Shown: positions 26,898-35,682, counted from the first letter of the stretch. The stretch: 54,421 bases of DNA from Nitrososphaera sp. AFS (GCF_009898475.1 NZ_QURE01000002.1:1-54421); one strand, 5' to 3'. Translations and numbers: made by a program. The notes: generated from the sequence alone by a model not told the origin.

Positions 26898-28292
26898 ATG
26901 ATTTCTGGGACAAAGTTATTTGGCACAAATGGTGTACGTGGAGTTTTCGGAAGGGATCTTACTCTTGACCTTGTTATTGATCTTTCATACTCTCTTGCCA
27001 CTTTTTATAGGACTGGACCTATTGTCGTGGGACGTGACGGTAGAAATTCTAGTCAAATAGTTTCACAAGTTGTCATTTCATCGTTGAATTCAGCGGGCCT
27101 GGAAGTTGCGAATGCGGGTCTTATTCCAACTCCTTGCCTACAGTTTGCCGCGAAACGACTCGGGTACAACGGAGGGATCATGATAACTGCTTCTCACAAC
27201 CCCGGTGAGTTTAATGGGATCAAACCATCAGCTGCTGACGGCGTAGAAATTTCGAGAGAGGACGAATCTACAGTCGAGTCAATCTATTTCTCAAAGCAAT
27301 TTTCGAAAATAGACGGTACCTGTAGCGAGTTCCACGATGATCGTATAATAAGTTCGTACATTGATAAAGTCATCGAGCTCATAGATATTGAGAAGATTCA
27401 AAAACGACGCTTTGTTATCGCCATAGACCCAGGCAACGGCGTACAGACGACTGTCGCGCCGGTACTAGCCAAAAGATTAGGGTGCAGGGTTGTCACCGCG
27501 AATAGCACAATAGATGGCACCTTCCCAGCTAGGGGATCTGAACCTTTGCTAGATAATCTCAACACTCTTTCCTGCATTGTGAAGGGTACAAAAGCAGATA
27601 TTGGAGTCGCATATGATGGCGATGGAGATCGCAGTATTTTTTGCGATGAAAAAGGAGTGATACATCCTGGTGATAAAACAGCTGCCAGTATCGTTGGTTA
27701 TTTATTGAGAACTAAGCACAGGGGAGCCAATGTAGTATGTCCTATAAATACCACTATGGCTGTGTCAAAGGTTGTCGACGAGGCCGGGTCAAAGGTTATT
27801 CACACCAAGATCGGAAGTGTTGAAGTTTCAAGGGAGATGATCAAAACCAAAACAATCGTTGGATTGGAAGAAAACGGTGGTTTCATGTATGGTAAACTAA
27901 ATGAAGTCAGAGATGGCGTAATGACAACTGCCCTGGTCCTTGATATGCTGGCCTCCGAGAACCAAACACTCTCCGGTTTACTTGCCTCACTGCCAAAAGT
28001 ATTCCAGTACAAGGCCAAGTTCAAGTGTGATAAATCTACTGCTTTAAAGGTTGTGCGAGTATGCATGGAACATGGCAGCTTCCGCGAACTTCAAACACTT
28101 GATGGTGCAAAGATATGGATCGATAGTGAAACCTGGATCATGGTAAGACCGAGCGGTACGGAACCATTGGTTAGGATGTACGCAGAGTCTAGTGATAAGA
28201 TGCTCTTGGATTCGAAAGTGAGAGAATATCGAAGATTGATCGAATCCACTATCAAAAAATGCCAGCCTTTCGAAAATAGACAACATTTTTAA
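26898..28292 (+). CDS. glmM: Phosphoglucosamine mutase / phosphohexomutase
   Basis: Converts glucosamine-6-phosphate to glucosamine-1-phosphate for UDP-GlcNAc. LFGTNGVRGVFG opens the protein. The phosphoserine loop is TASHNPGEFNGIK (about residues 97-109), the metal loop is YDGDGDRS, the sugar-binding loop is LEENGG and the phosphate-binding loop is RPSGTEPLVRMY. At 464 residues it is full length. The family also includes phosphomannomutases. With glmS in the window, the glucosamine substrate is likely but not proven. ATG start at 26898. Confidence 0.92.
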   Translation: MISGTKLFGTNGVRGVFGRDLTLDLVIDLSYSLATFYRTGPIVVGRDGRNSSQIVSQVVISSLNSAGLEVANAGLIPTPCLQFAAKRLGYNGGIMITASHNPGEFNGIKPSAADGVEISREDESTVESIYFSKQFSKIDGTCSEFHDDRIISSYIDKVIELIDIEKIQKRRFVIAIDPGNGVQTTVAPVLAKRLGCRVVTANSTIDGTFPARGSEPLLDNLNTLSCIVKGTKADIGVAYDGDGDRSIFCDEKGVIHPGDKTAASIVGYLLRTKHRGANVVCPINTTMAVSKVVDEAGSKVIHTKIGSVEVSREMIKTKTIVGLEENGGFMYGKLNEVRDGVMTTALVLDMLASENQTLSGLLASLPKVFQYKAKFKCDKSTALKVVRVCMEHGSFRELQTLDGAKIWIDSETWIMVRPSGTEPLVRMYAESSDKMLLDSKVREYRRLIESTIKKCQPFENRQHF

Positions 28293-28318
28293 TACTCCTC
28301 TAATCCTCATAGAGAGGA

Positions 28319-28347
28319 CTAAGATGATCCCGATGGGTGATATTTAG
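28319..28347 (+). promoter_or_regulatory. Possible k-turn in the L7Ae leader
   Basis: In the leader just before the L7Ae ATG: CTAA (28319-28322), a GAT bulge, GA, T, then CCC-GAT-GGG, T, GA, and TTAG (28344-28347). The facing GA dinucleotides next to a T-T pair and a short G-C stem are the core of a box C/D-type k-turn, the structure L7Ae binds. The outer stem is only 4 bp with three unpaired bases, so this is a candidate only. Confidence 0.4.
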
Positions 28348-28350
28348 GAC

Positions 28351-28731
28351 ATGAGTAAGCCTTATTATGTGAAATTTGAAACACCAAAAGACCTAGTTAA
28401 TGCGGTTTATGAAGCGGTACGAACTGCAAAGCAAAGTGGTAAAGTCAGAAAGGGGACCAATGAGACTACGAAGGCAATTGAACGTGGTAGCAGCAGGTTG
28501 GTTGTAATAGCAGAGGATGTTGAACCCCCAGAAGTTGTTGCCCACTTGCCGATTCTCTGTGAGGAAAGAAATGCTGCATACATATTTGTGCCAAGCAAGC
28601 AGCAACTTGGCGCGTCTCTGGGTATAGAAGTAGGATCTGCGGCCGCCACGATATTGGATGCAGGAGATGGACAACATATTCTAGAGCAGGTAGTGAGTTC
28701 TATTGAGTCCATTAAAACAAAAAAGGGCTAG
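28351..28731 (+). CDS. rpl7ae: 50S ribosomal protein L7Ae
   Basis: Binds k-turns in 23S rRNA, C/D and H/ACA guide RNAs and RNase P RNA. The RNA-binding region is GKVRKGTNETTKAIERGSSR (about residues 31-50), followed by VVIAEDVEPPEVVAHLPILC and the LGASLGIEVGSAAA loop. 126 residues. It is the first gene of an operon L7Ae-S28e-L24e-ndk-infB, all closely spaced on the plus strand, a classical archaeal arrangement. ATG start. Confidence 0.97.
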   Translation: MSKPYYVKFETPKDLVNAVYEAVRTAKQSGKVRKGTNETTKAIERGSSRLVVIAEDVEPPEVVAHLPILCEERNAAYIFVPSKQQLGASLGIEVGSAAATILDAGDGQHILEQVVSSIESIKTKKG

Positions 28732-28738
28732 TCGTTAG

Positions 28739-28954
28739 ATGAGCAAAACATCTGAAGAAAAAGTCATTCCTGCTGAAGTAATTCAAATCGTAGGTAGAAC
28801 GGGCATAGCCGGTGAGGTTATTCAGGTGAGGGTTAGAGTGTTGGAAGGAAAAGATAAAGGACGAATATTGACTAGAAATGTCAAGGGTTCTATTAGGATG
28901 AACGATATCTTGATGTTAAGAGAGACTGAGAGGGAAGCTCGAAAGATAAAGTGA
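28739..28954 (+). CDS. rps28e: 30S ribosomal protein S28e
   Basis: 71-residue small-subunit protein with an OB-like fold. [20 protein letters not shown] and the C-terminal [15 protein letters not shown] are signature blocks. It starts at ATG 28739, 7 nt after the L7Ae stop. Confidence 0.97.
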   Translation: MSKTSEEKVIPAEVIQIVGRTGIAGEVIQVRVRVLEGKDKGRILTRNVKGSIRMNDILMLRETEREARKIK

Positions 28955-28981
28955 TCATTGTGATCGGTGTGAGTATGCAAT

Positions 28982-29194
28982 ATGAGCAAGAGCACTGCCT
29001 CAATTCGTGATTGCTTCTTCTGTGGTAAACACGTACCCACAGGACATGGAACGATGCTTGTCAAGAATGATGGCTCTATTCAATGGACATGTTCCAATAA
29101 ATGTAAAAAGAATCTTCGTAAGCTAAGACGCGACCCAAGGAGATTCAAATGGACAGAAAAGTACGTGAAAGGCGGCGTCAGAGTCAAAAAATGA
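28982..29194 (+). CDS. rpl24e: 50S ribosomal protein L24e
   Basis: 70-residue zinc-ribbon ribosomal protein. The zinc ligands are in RDCFFCGKHVPTGHG and WTCSNKCKKN. LRRDPRRFKWTEKYV is the usual C-terminal region. It starts at ATG 28982, 27 nt after S28e, and ends 4 nt before ndk. Confidence 0.97.
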   Translation: MSKSTASIRDCFFCGKHVPTGHGTMLVKNDGSIQWTCSNKCKKNLRKLRRDPRRFKWTEKYVKGGVRVKK

Positions 29195-29198
29195 AACT

Positions 29199-29612
29199 AT
29201 GATGACAGAACAAACTCTAATTGTTATCAAGCCTGATGGGGTGAAACGACATCTATGTGGTATGATACTTTCTCGATTTGAGCAGAAAGGATTTGATATA
29301 AATAATATCAAGTCTTTTTATTTTACGTCGCAGAAGGCTAAGGAGTTTTATGCTCCACACAAAGATAAGACCTTTTTTGATGATCTGGTGACCTTCATTA
29401 CCTCTGGCATGGTAGTAGCCTGTATTTTGAATGGACCAAACGCCATTACTACTATAAGGTTAATGATAGGTGCAACTAGATCCTTTGAGAGTGCTCCAGG
29501 AACAATTAGAGGTGACCTCGGACTTGGTATAACCGATAATGTTATCCACTCTTCGGATTCCTATGAAAGCTTCATAAAAGAGTCAAGGGTCATTTTTGAT
29601 CGTATTATTTAA
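29199..29612 (+). CDS. ndk: Nucleoside diphosphate kinase
   Basis: Equalises nucleoside di- and triphosphate pools via a phosphohistidine. TLIVIKPDGVKRH opens the protein. ATRSFESAPGTIRGD and NVIHSSDS hold the nucleotide site and the catalytic His. 137 residues, normal. The start is ATG ATG (29199 or 29202). Stop TAA is followed at once by the GTG start of infB. Confidence 0.97.
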   Translation: MMTEQTLIVIKPDGVKRHLCGMILSRFEQKGFDINNIKSFYFTSQKAKEFYAPHKDKTFFDDLVTFITSGMVVACILNGPNAITTIRLMIGATRSFESAPGTIRGDLGLGITDNVIHSSDSYESFIKESRVIFDRII

Positions 29613-31412
29613 GTGAAGCTCAGGCAACCAGTTGTAGTGGTTTTAGGTCATGTAGACTCAGGCAAGACCTCTCTGCTTGATAGGATAAGAGGAACTGCTG
29701 TTCAGGCTCGAGAGGTAGGTGGCATTACCCAACATATTGGTGCAAGCATCTTTCCTATAGAAACTATAAGGGAAATAACTGGCAGATTATATGAACGGCT
29801 CGAAAAGTCTGAGACGCAGATACCAGGTTTGTTGATGATCGATACTCCAGGCCACGAAGTTTTCGCTAACCTAAGAATGCGTGGAGGATCAGCAGCAGAT
29901 CTTGCTATCGTGGTCGTTGATGCTAACAAAGGGTTCGAGCCTCAAACAATAGAAAGCATAGGTATACTTACTAATAGAAAGGTACCTTTCTTAATAGCTC
30001 TTAATAAAGTGGACGCAATATCAGGATGGAAAAAAGGTAGTCAAACAGGTAATAAGGTGTCGCTAATTTCAGATGAAATTAAAGTCCAGGACGCCTTTGT
30101 ATCTGAATTGCTGGACGAAAAAATTTATGACGTAGTCGGAGCGCTTTCGAGATTAGGTTACAACTCTGAAGCATTCTGGCGAGTTAAGAACTTTGCAAAA
30201 GAGCTTGCAATAGTGCCTGTAAGTGCTGCAACAGGTGTTGGTATACCTGAGTTACTTGCAGTTTTAGTTGGTCTAGCTCAGCAATTTATGGCTACCAGAT
30301 TAGAAAGGCATTCTTCCTCCACGAAGGGAATCATCCTTGAAATCAACGAAGAGGTGGGTCTAGGACCAACGGCCAATATCATAATACTAGACGGTGAGTT
30401 GAAGCAGGGCGATAGCATAGTTTTGGCGAAGAGGGATTCTGCGATAGTTACTAGAATCAAGTCCTTGCTCATACCAAGGCCTTTAGATGAGATGAGAGAT
30501 CCAAGAGATAAATTCAAGCCAGTAAGTGAGGTAATAGCTGCAGCCGGGGTAAAGATAACGGCTCACGATCTAGATGGTGTTCTTGCCGGAAGCCCAGTAT
30601 ATGTATTGAAAAGTGGAGATAATGAAGATAGGATCAAATCAATTGTGGAGACAGAGATTAAGAGCGCGTTTATCGACACTAATTCTATCGGTGTCATTCT
30701 GAAATGTGATACTATAGGGTCTGTCGAAGCTCTTACAGATCTTCTTAAACACGAAAATATACCGATTCAAAGTGCTGATATTGGTCCAATCACAAGGAGA
30801 GATGTAATTGCAGCTTCCACTGTGAGGGAAAAGGACAGGTATGTTGGAGTAGTTCTTGGATTCAATACAAAGATACTAGAAGATGCACTCAAGGAATCGC
30901 AGGAGAGAAATGTCAAGATCATAATGGATCGGATAATCTACAATCTCGTGAGAGGATATACCGATTGGGTCAAGTATCAAAAAGAACACGAAGATTCTAT
31001 TTTATTTAACGAGATCCAGCCGGTCTGTAAATTTCAATTTTTAAAGGGGTTCATTTTTCGGCGAAACAATCCGGCCGTTTTTGGAGCAGAAGTATTAGTA
31101 GGCAGATTGAGACAGAAGGTCAAAATTATGAATGAAGTTGGCCAAAAAATAGGAGTCATACATCAAGTGCAAGAAAATGGTAAATCACTAGATGAGGCAA
31201 CCAAAGGAATGCAGATAGCAGTATCGATCAGGGGACCGGTGATCGGTAGACAGATTAATGAGGGTGACATCTTCTACACCGATTTAAACAGTAAAGAGGC
31301 AAAGCTGCTCGCTGAACGCTTCAAAGCCCGCTTGACTCCCGAAGAGGATGAGGTCTTTGGTAAAATTTTGACGCTAAAAAGAAGTGAGGATTCTGCTTAC
31401 GGTTATATTTAG
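29613..31412 (+). CDS. infB: Translation initiation factor aIF5B (IF-2 homologue)
   Basis: GTPase that joins ribosomal subunits during initiation. G1 VLGHVDSGKTSLLD (residues 10-23), G2 region GGITQHIGAS, G3 DTPGHEVF, G4 ALNKVD, then the EF-Tu-like beta barrels and the helix-linked C-terminal domain. At 599 residues it matches archaeal aIF5B, which lacks the long N-terminus of the eukaryotic factor. GTG start right after the ndk stop. It is the last gene of the L7Ae operon, and faces thioredoxin across 33 nt. Confidence 0.97.
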   Translation: MKLRQPVVVVLGHVDSGKTSLLDRIRGTAVQAREVGGITQHIGASIFPIETIREITGRLYERLEKSETQIPGLLMIDTPGHEVFANLRMRGGSAADLAIVVVDANKGFEPQTIESIGILTNRKVPFLIALNKVDAISGWKKGSQTGNKVSLISDEIKVQDAFVSELLDEKIYDVVGALSRLGYNSEAFWRVKNFAKELAIVPVSAATGVGIPELLAVLVGLAQQFMATRLERHSSSTKGIILEINEEVGLGPTANIIILDGELKQGDSIVLAKRDSAIVTRIKSLLIPRPLDEMRDPRDKFKPVSEVIAAAGVKITAHDLDGVLAGSPVYVLKSGDNEDRIKSIVETEIKSAFIDTNSIGVILKCDTIGSVEALTDLLKHENIPIQSADIGPITRRDVIAASTVREKDRYVGVVLGFNTKILEDALKESQERNVKIIMDRIIYNLVRGYTDWVKYQKEHEDSILFNEIQPVCKFQFLKGFIFRRNNPAVFGAEVLVGRLRQKVKIMNEVGQKIGVIHQVQENGKSLDEATKGMQIAVSIRGPVIGRQINEGDIFYTDLNSKEAKLLAERFKARLTPEEDEVFGKILTLKRSEDSAYGYI

Positions 31413-31445
31413 CATCTATTGCCCGTTCCAGTCTTAGATAGACAG

Positions 31446-31754
31446 TCACTGGTATTTTTGTAATAGTCCTTCTAGACCCTTTTCTCCTACCGCACCTACA
31501 GCTCTGTCTATAGGCTTGCCATTCATGAACATTATGAAGGTAGGAATAGCGTAAACATCGAATTTCATGGCAACAGTTTGACTGTCATCTACATTTAAGC
31601 GTGCAAAGGTGACCTTGTCTGCATATTTCTTGGCTAGCTTGTCGAATATTGGTAGCATAAATTGACACGGACCACACCAGGTAGCCCAAAAATCAACCAA
31701 CACTGGCTTGCTCCCATTGACGATTCCAAAAAAGTTCTTCTCAGAGAGCTCCAT
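31446..31754 (-). CDS. trxA: Thioredoxin
   Basis: About 102 residues with the active site WATWCGPCQFMLP (redox CGPC, about residues 27-30) and the cis-Pro YAIPTFIMF. FARLNVDDSQTVAMKFDV is the classical central block. A TTG at 31757 precedes the ATG at 31754; I take the ATG. It is a stand-alone reductant, and no thioredoxin reductase is next to it. Confidence 0.95.
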   Translation of the reverse strand: MELSEKNFFGIVNGSKPVLVDFWATWCGPCQFMLPIFDKLAKKYADKVTFARLNVDDSQTVAMKFDVYAIPTFIMFMNGKPIDRAVGAVGEKGLEGLLQKYQ

Positions 31755-31860
31755 CAAGGTTTGATTTGAGCTTGCGTGTACACCAGGATTTTTTTTTCAG
31801 GACAACTAAAGCAGCGAATTGCTATTTAAGACTTTGTCATATGTCGTCATTGAATATTCT

Positions 31861-32292
31861 TCAGAGGTCCAACATAAATTTAACAGTCACGCCACCAGAA
31901 TGTCGATTGATTTCCATTTCGTGGTACGTTACCCCTTTAATCTCTATTTTATAGCTGTGCTTATCCAAGTCTATTTTTTCGCCCATTGCTTCCCCTTTAA
32001 TTGAGTATATTCCTTGGTTTTCGATTATCTTAACTTTAAAATTTGAAACAACAATTTTCTCTACTAGCACTAGTAGCAAAACCTTTTCGAGCCAATTATA
32101 CAAGAGATTTTCCATATCATGCCCCGTGGCTTCAATCAAGAGCTTCAGGGCGGGCGAAAATCTATGGATGTCGAACATTGCATGGACAAGGCCACGGGCA
32201 GAGTTTTCAAAGGCATTTTCAATAGTACTTCCGGTTGCTTCTATCACCAAGTCGGTAACATGATCTAAATAACGAAATCCTGAATCTACCAT
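31861..32292 (-). CDS. Archease, activator of the RtcB RNA ligase
   Basis: 143 residues of the archease fold: GFRYLDHVTDLVIEATGSTI at the N-terminus (with the conserved Asp residues), LLYNWLEKVLLLVLVE in the middle and GVTYHEMEINRHSGGVTVKF at the C-terminus. Archease helps RtcB join tRNA exons and modified ends. Two tRNA genes in this window appear to contain introns, so its substrate class is represented nearby. rtcB itself is not in the window. ATG start, divergent from hisS. Confidence 0.93.
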   Translation of the reverse strand: MVDSGFRYLDHVTDLVIEATGSTIENAFENSARGLVHAMFDIHRFSPALKLLIEATGHDMENLLYNWLEKVLLLVLVEKIVVSNFKVKIIENQGIYSIKGEAMGEKIDLDKHSYKIEIKGVTYHEMEINRHSGGVTVKFMLDL

Positions 32293-32348
32293 GCGATCTC
32301 ATTTTCTCTTAATTATAATAATTGATCGGAAAATCTAAATGCGAACAC

Positions 32349-33659
32349 ATGACGTTCATAAATATGAAGCTAGAGCTCCCGCGGGGAATGAGAGACATTG
32401 AACCAAACGAGCTTGTCGGCATTAAATTCATAAAAGACAAGTTCGACGAGACAGCAAAGCTATTCAACTTTGTTGCTATAGAGCCCTCTCCTATCGAAAT
32501 GTTGGCCACACTTGAGGCCAAAGCGGGGCCTAGTATATCCAATGACATTTACAGCTTTATTGACAAAGGCGACAGAAAAATCGCTTTAAGATTTGATCTT
32601 ACTGTAGGAATGACGCGGTTCATTAGTCTTAGACGAGATCTGAAAATGCCAATGAAAGTAGCTTCCTTCGCAGGAGTGTGGAGATATGACGAGCCCCAAG
32701 CCGCACGTTACCGATATTTCCATCAATGGGATATTGAGCTTTACGGTTCTTTTAGTGTTGAATCAGACGCAGAAGTCATAGAATTTGTTTCAAGGTTTCT
32801 TGACAAGCTCGGCCTGAATGCTGTGATTGAGATAAATGACTTAAGGCTTATAGAGGAGTATATCCAGAAAGTGTTAGGCATTTTTGATAAACCGAAAATC
32901 CGCGAAATGCTTAGAGCCTTGGACAAGATCTCCAAGAAAAGCTCTGAAGATGTGATTGATGAATATTCTGAACGGCTTGACCCCGAAGCACTACGCCAAT
33001 TAATATCTGATACAAGGACTAAAGGGTCACTAGAGGAGGTTAAAGGGAGATTGGAAAAAGCCTCTAAATTATGCTGGCGCAATCTTGAAGAGTTAATGGA
33101 TTCTCTAAGATTAAGAAAAGTGAAGGACACGAGAATTAATTTAGGGATAGTGCGTGGACTAGATTATTATTCTGGGATAGTATTTGAGGCGTTTGATCCT
33201 GGAGCAGAGGTTGGGGCGATTGTAGGAGGGGGACGGTATGACCTACTAATGAATGCCTTTGGGAGAGACGATCTTGGGGCCGCCGGAGCAGCAGGAGGTA
33301 TTGAGCGGATATTGCTGGCTTTGAAAAAAAAGGGTGTCCTGCAATCTCATAAATCTCCATTAATCTATGTAGCATATTCATCGCCAAATGTTAAGAGATA
33401 TGCTATTGAATTAATTTCAGACTTGCGAAAATTCGGGATCAGTGTAGATTATGACATGCAAGGCAGGCCTATGCGAAGACAGGTACAGGATGCATATTCA
33501 AAGGAATCAATCCTTATAATTATGATAACGGAAGAATTTGCGGAAACTGGTCTTGTGACCATCAAAGACGTGAGAGATCACTCAGAAAAGAAATTCCGGA
33601 TTGATAACCTTGGTGAGCTGCTCAATAAGCAATTAGTGGCACCAAAACATATAGGCTAA
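32349..33659 (+). CDS. hisS: Histidyl-tRNA synthetase
   Basis: Class II synthetase. LELPRGMRDIEPNE is the N-terminal motif, ALRFDLTVGMTRFIS and WRYDEPQAARYRYFHQWDIELYG form motif 2, RGLDYYSGIVFEAF is the histidine-A motif, and AAGAAGGIERILLAL forms motif 3. A C-terminal anticodon domain follows. The TTG at 32322, ATG at 32349 and ATG at 32364 are all in frame. A TATA-like TTAATTATAATAATTG (32308-32322 region) lies about 34 nt before the ATG at 32349, which I favour over the TTG; 32364 also fits the family. Confidence 0.95.
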   Translation: MTFINMKLELPRGMRDIEPNELVGIKFIKDKFDETAKLFNFVAIEPSPIEMLATLEAKAGPSISNDIYSFIDKGDRKIALRFDLTVGMTRFISLRRDLKMPMKVASFAGVWRYDEPQAARYRYFHQWDIELYGSFSVESDAEVIEFVSRFLDKLGLNAVIEINDLRLIEEYIQKVLGIFDKPKIREMLRALDKISKKSSEDVIDEYSERLDPEALRQLISDTRTKGSLEEVKGRLEKASKLCWRNLEELMDSLRLRKVKDTRINLGIVRGLDYYSGIVFEAFDPGAEVGAIVGGGRYDLLMNAFGRDDLGAAGAAGGIERILLALKKKGVLQSHKSPLIYVAYSSPNVKRYAIELISDLRKFGISVDYDMQGRPMRRQVQDAYSKESILIIMITEEFAETGLVTIKDVRDHSEKKFRIDNLGELLNKQLVAPKHIG

Positions 33660-33782
33660 ACCGAATCGAGGTTATTCTTAGCCGATCATTACTAGTGCAT
33701 TAGTTTGCAGCGAATGGGCAATAATTTAAGATACTTAGGTTCCGCATTTCAAAACACTAATTTTATAAATGTGCTATAGTTA

Positions 33783-33947
33783 ATGGTGGTAGGGCAATTC
33801 GGTAGTGAAGTGATGACATTATGTTTGGCGTTCAAAAGCCAGAATAGCTTCTATGACCTGAATATCCAAAGTTATGATATGAATAAAATAAGACAAAACA
33901 ATGGGTCACGACGGGAATCGATTTGGATAGGAGTGGCAGTCAATTAA
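33783..33947 (+). CDS. Possible small protein or small RNA gene
   Basis: Behind a good TATA box (TTTTATAAAT, 33761-33770) an ATG at 33783 opens a 54-codon frame with no known family (MVVGQFGSEVMTLCLAFKSQ at the N-terminus). The expected transcript start is near 33791, which is after that ATG, so a start at GTG 33810 is equally possible. The same stretch also reads as a weak C/D-box RNA (GTGATGA at 33810, CTGA at 33858). Something is probably transcribed here; what it is remains open. Confidence 0.3.
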   Translation: MVVGQFGSEVMTLCLAFKSQNSFYDLNIQSYDMNKIRQNNGSRRESIWIGVAVN

Positions 33948-33983
33948 TACGCTTAAATATTCTTTAATGGAGGCCAAACACTG

Positions 33984-34457
33984 ATGATTGGTGCACGTCG
34001 CAAAGGGCTATACAGTGCTTCGAATGAGAGTAGAAACAACCGTGAGGGCCTGAAAGGCTGGCTTGATCCAACGGGCTACGGTTGGGAGCGGATATCGTAT
34101 TGGCTACAGAGATTAACAGGTTTGTTTTTGTTGGTTTATTTTGTTGGGCATGTATATGAAACCAGCTCGCTTACTGGCGGCATTGGATCATGGAATGCGA
34201 TGCTCAAATTCACAGAAACTACATGGGGGCATCTGTTTCTCATCCTAGTCATAGGCACAAGTACATACCATTCCATAAATGGTATTAGGCTGATTTTTAC
34301 AGAAACTGGGAAAGGAGTGGGAAAGCCAGGAAGGCCAGAGTACCCTTATGACGCTTTATCCTTAAATTACCGGCAAAAGTCCGGAATATGGATCGCGTTG
34401 ATCTTGGCAGTAGTAGCAATGGCTTATGGCTTTAATGTGCTTTTCACTGGAGGCTAA
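33984..34457 (+). CDS. sdhC: Succinate dehydrogenase cytochrome b subunit
   Basis: Membrane anchor of complex II. RISYWLQRLTGLFLLVYFVGHV (membrane helix 1 with the conserved Ser/Arg and His), THLFL-like WGHLFLILVIGTSTYHSINGIRLI (helix 2 with His pair) and IWIALILAVVAMAYGFNVLF (helix 3) are clear. 157 residues, including a soluble N-terminus of about 45. GGAGG about 15 nt before the ATG may be the ribosome site. It is the first gene of sdhC-orf-sdhB. The flavoprotein SdhA gene is not present in the window. Confidence 0.9.
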   Translation: MIGARRKGLYSASNESRNNREGLKGWLDPTGYGWERISYWLQRLTGLFLLVYFVGHVYETSSLTGGIGSWNAMLKFTETTWGHLFLILVIGTSTYHSINGIRLIFTETGKGVGKPGRPEYPYDALSLNYRQKSGIWIALILAVVAMAYGFNVLFTGG

Positions 34458-34479
34458 ATTTCTGCAAGGGTATGAAAAA

Positions 34480-34833
34480 ATGTCCACAGCTGGAGTAATG
34501 GTCCGAATATATTTCCGATATCCAAACTTAGACACATTTCTGAAGGCCTCGAATGCTAAAGAAAGAATAGTGTCCTCGAAAAAGATCTTTCTTGATTCAA
34601 CTCGAAGCTCATATGTAAGTACTGGTCATTTCTCGGTTGTGCCAGAAAATGATTTTTTCACCCTCTCATCCGATGTTTTACTGCAAAGGTTCAGAATTGT
34701 TTGGTCCACGCTGCGGAATTGCCAGATTTTTAACATATGCACTCTTGCATGTACTATCTTGGTCCAATCTAATAGCCAGATCAGCACTTATGAAATCGTC
34801 CTACAATTTTTTGGAGTAAGATTACTTGGTTGA
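34480..34833 (+). CDS. Unknown protein between sdhC and sdhB
   Basis: 117 codons starting at ATG 34480, 22 nt after sdhC and ending 19 nt before the sdhB ATG, so it fits an operon exactly where sdhD would sit. The predicted protein (MSTAGVMVRIYFRYPNLDTF at the N-terminus) has no clear membrane helix and no conserved His of SdhD. I see no frame or short indel that turns it into a membrane protein. It could be a soluble complex II subunit of unknown type, a decayed sdhD, or chance. Confidence 0.45.
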   Translation: MSTAGVMVRIYFRYPNLDTFLKASNAKERIVSSKKIFLDSTRSSYVSTGHFSVVPENDFFTLSSDVLLQRFRIVWSTLRNCQIFNICTLACTILVQSNSQISTYEIVLQFFGVRLLG

Positions 34834-34839
34834 TATGAT

Positions 34840-34846
34840 AAGGAGG
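34840..34846 (+). promoter_or_regulatory. Strong Shine-Dalgarno for sdhB
   Basis: AAGGAGG lies 6 nt before the ATG at 34853. It fixes that ATG as the sdhB start in place of the upstream in-frame TTG at 34826. Confidence 0.75.
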
Positions 34847-34852
34847 ATACAC

Positions 34853-35671
34853 ATGTTAGGCACAAATGGAAAACGGGCCAAGTCTAAGAGTGGTCCCGGG
34901 ATGAATAGCGTGACGATGAGAATATACAGGTCAACTGAAGAGGGCAATAAAGGTAGGTTTGACTCCTTTGATATCCCTATTCAACGCTGGACTACTGTGC
35001 TTGACGCATTACTCTACATCAAAGCATATAAAGACAGTAGTATCGGAATTAGATACTCGTGCCGTATGGCCTCTTGCGGGTCTTGCGGGATGAAGATTAA
35101 TGGCAAGCCGAGGCTTGCCTGTTATACGAATGTATTGGAACTTGACTCTAGCGAGATCAGCTGCGAACCAATGTCAAACTTCCCGGTCCTCAGGGACCTC
35201 GTAACTGATTTTTCTCAGTTCTTAAACCACCATAGAAATATGAAGCCATATATAATAAATCCTGAAATCGATTTACGTGATAACCCCCAGTTATCAGAAT
35301 TCTTGCAGAACCCCACAGACGCAGATAAATTTCTACAGTTCTCGTATTGTATCAAATGTGGTCTGTGTTATTCAGCCTGTCCTACCGTGGCAACTGATAC
35401 TAAATTTCCGGGGCCTCAAGCTTTAGCACAGGCATATCGATACTCAGCAGACACTAGAGATGCAGGATCGCGATACGGTCTGACTTCTATAGATAGTAGG
35501 CACGGCCTATGGAGATGCCATTTTTCAGGCTCATGCAGCAAGGTTTGTCCAAAAGGCGTAGATCCAGCCTTAGGCATTCAGCTACTTAGAGGCAATATTA
35601 TGAGCATTACTAAGCGCCACAAGAAAATTGCCGAGTTAAAGCAGCACACGCGTAATCCGCAGACTGACTAA
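34853..35671 (+). CDS. sdhB: Succinate dehydrogenase iron-sulfur subunit
   Basis: Carries electrons from SdhA to quinone through three clusters. Cysteines for the 2Fe-2S cluster are in YSCRMASCGSCGMKINGK and the following RLACY. The 4Fe-4S set is in CIKCGLCYSACP and the 3Fe-4S set is in CHFSGSCSKVCPKGVDP. About 272 residues from the chosen ATG. The AAGGAGG ribosome site places the start at 34853. It ends 11 nt before the stop of the convergent DUF59 gene. Confidence 0.95.
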   Translation: MLGTNGKRAKSKSGPGMNSVTMRIYRSTEEGNKGRFDSFDIPIQRWTTVLDALLYIKAYKDSSIGIRYSCRMASCGSCGMKINGKPRLACYTNVLELDSSEISCEPMSNFPVLRDLVTDFSQFLNHHRNMKPYIINPEIDLRDNPQLSEFLQNPTDADKFLQFSYCIKCGLCYSACPTVATDTKFPGPQALAQAYRYSADTRDAGSRYGLTSIDSRHGLWRCHFSGSCSKVCPKGVDPALGIQLLRGNIMSITKRHKKIAELKQHTRNPQTD

Positions 35672-35682
35672 TGACTACAAGA

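Noticed and set aside
33810-33861. C/D-box guide RNA candidate
   Set aside because: C and D boxes are present, but no C'/D' pair or closing stem, so I do not call it as an RNA gene.
34637-34819. 60-codon frame within the sdhC-sdhB gap, considered as part of a broken sdhD
   Set aside because: No membrane helix pattern of SdhD; joining it to the first part at T6 does not give a better protein.
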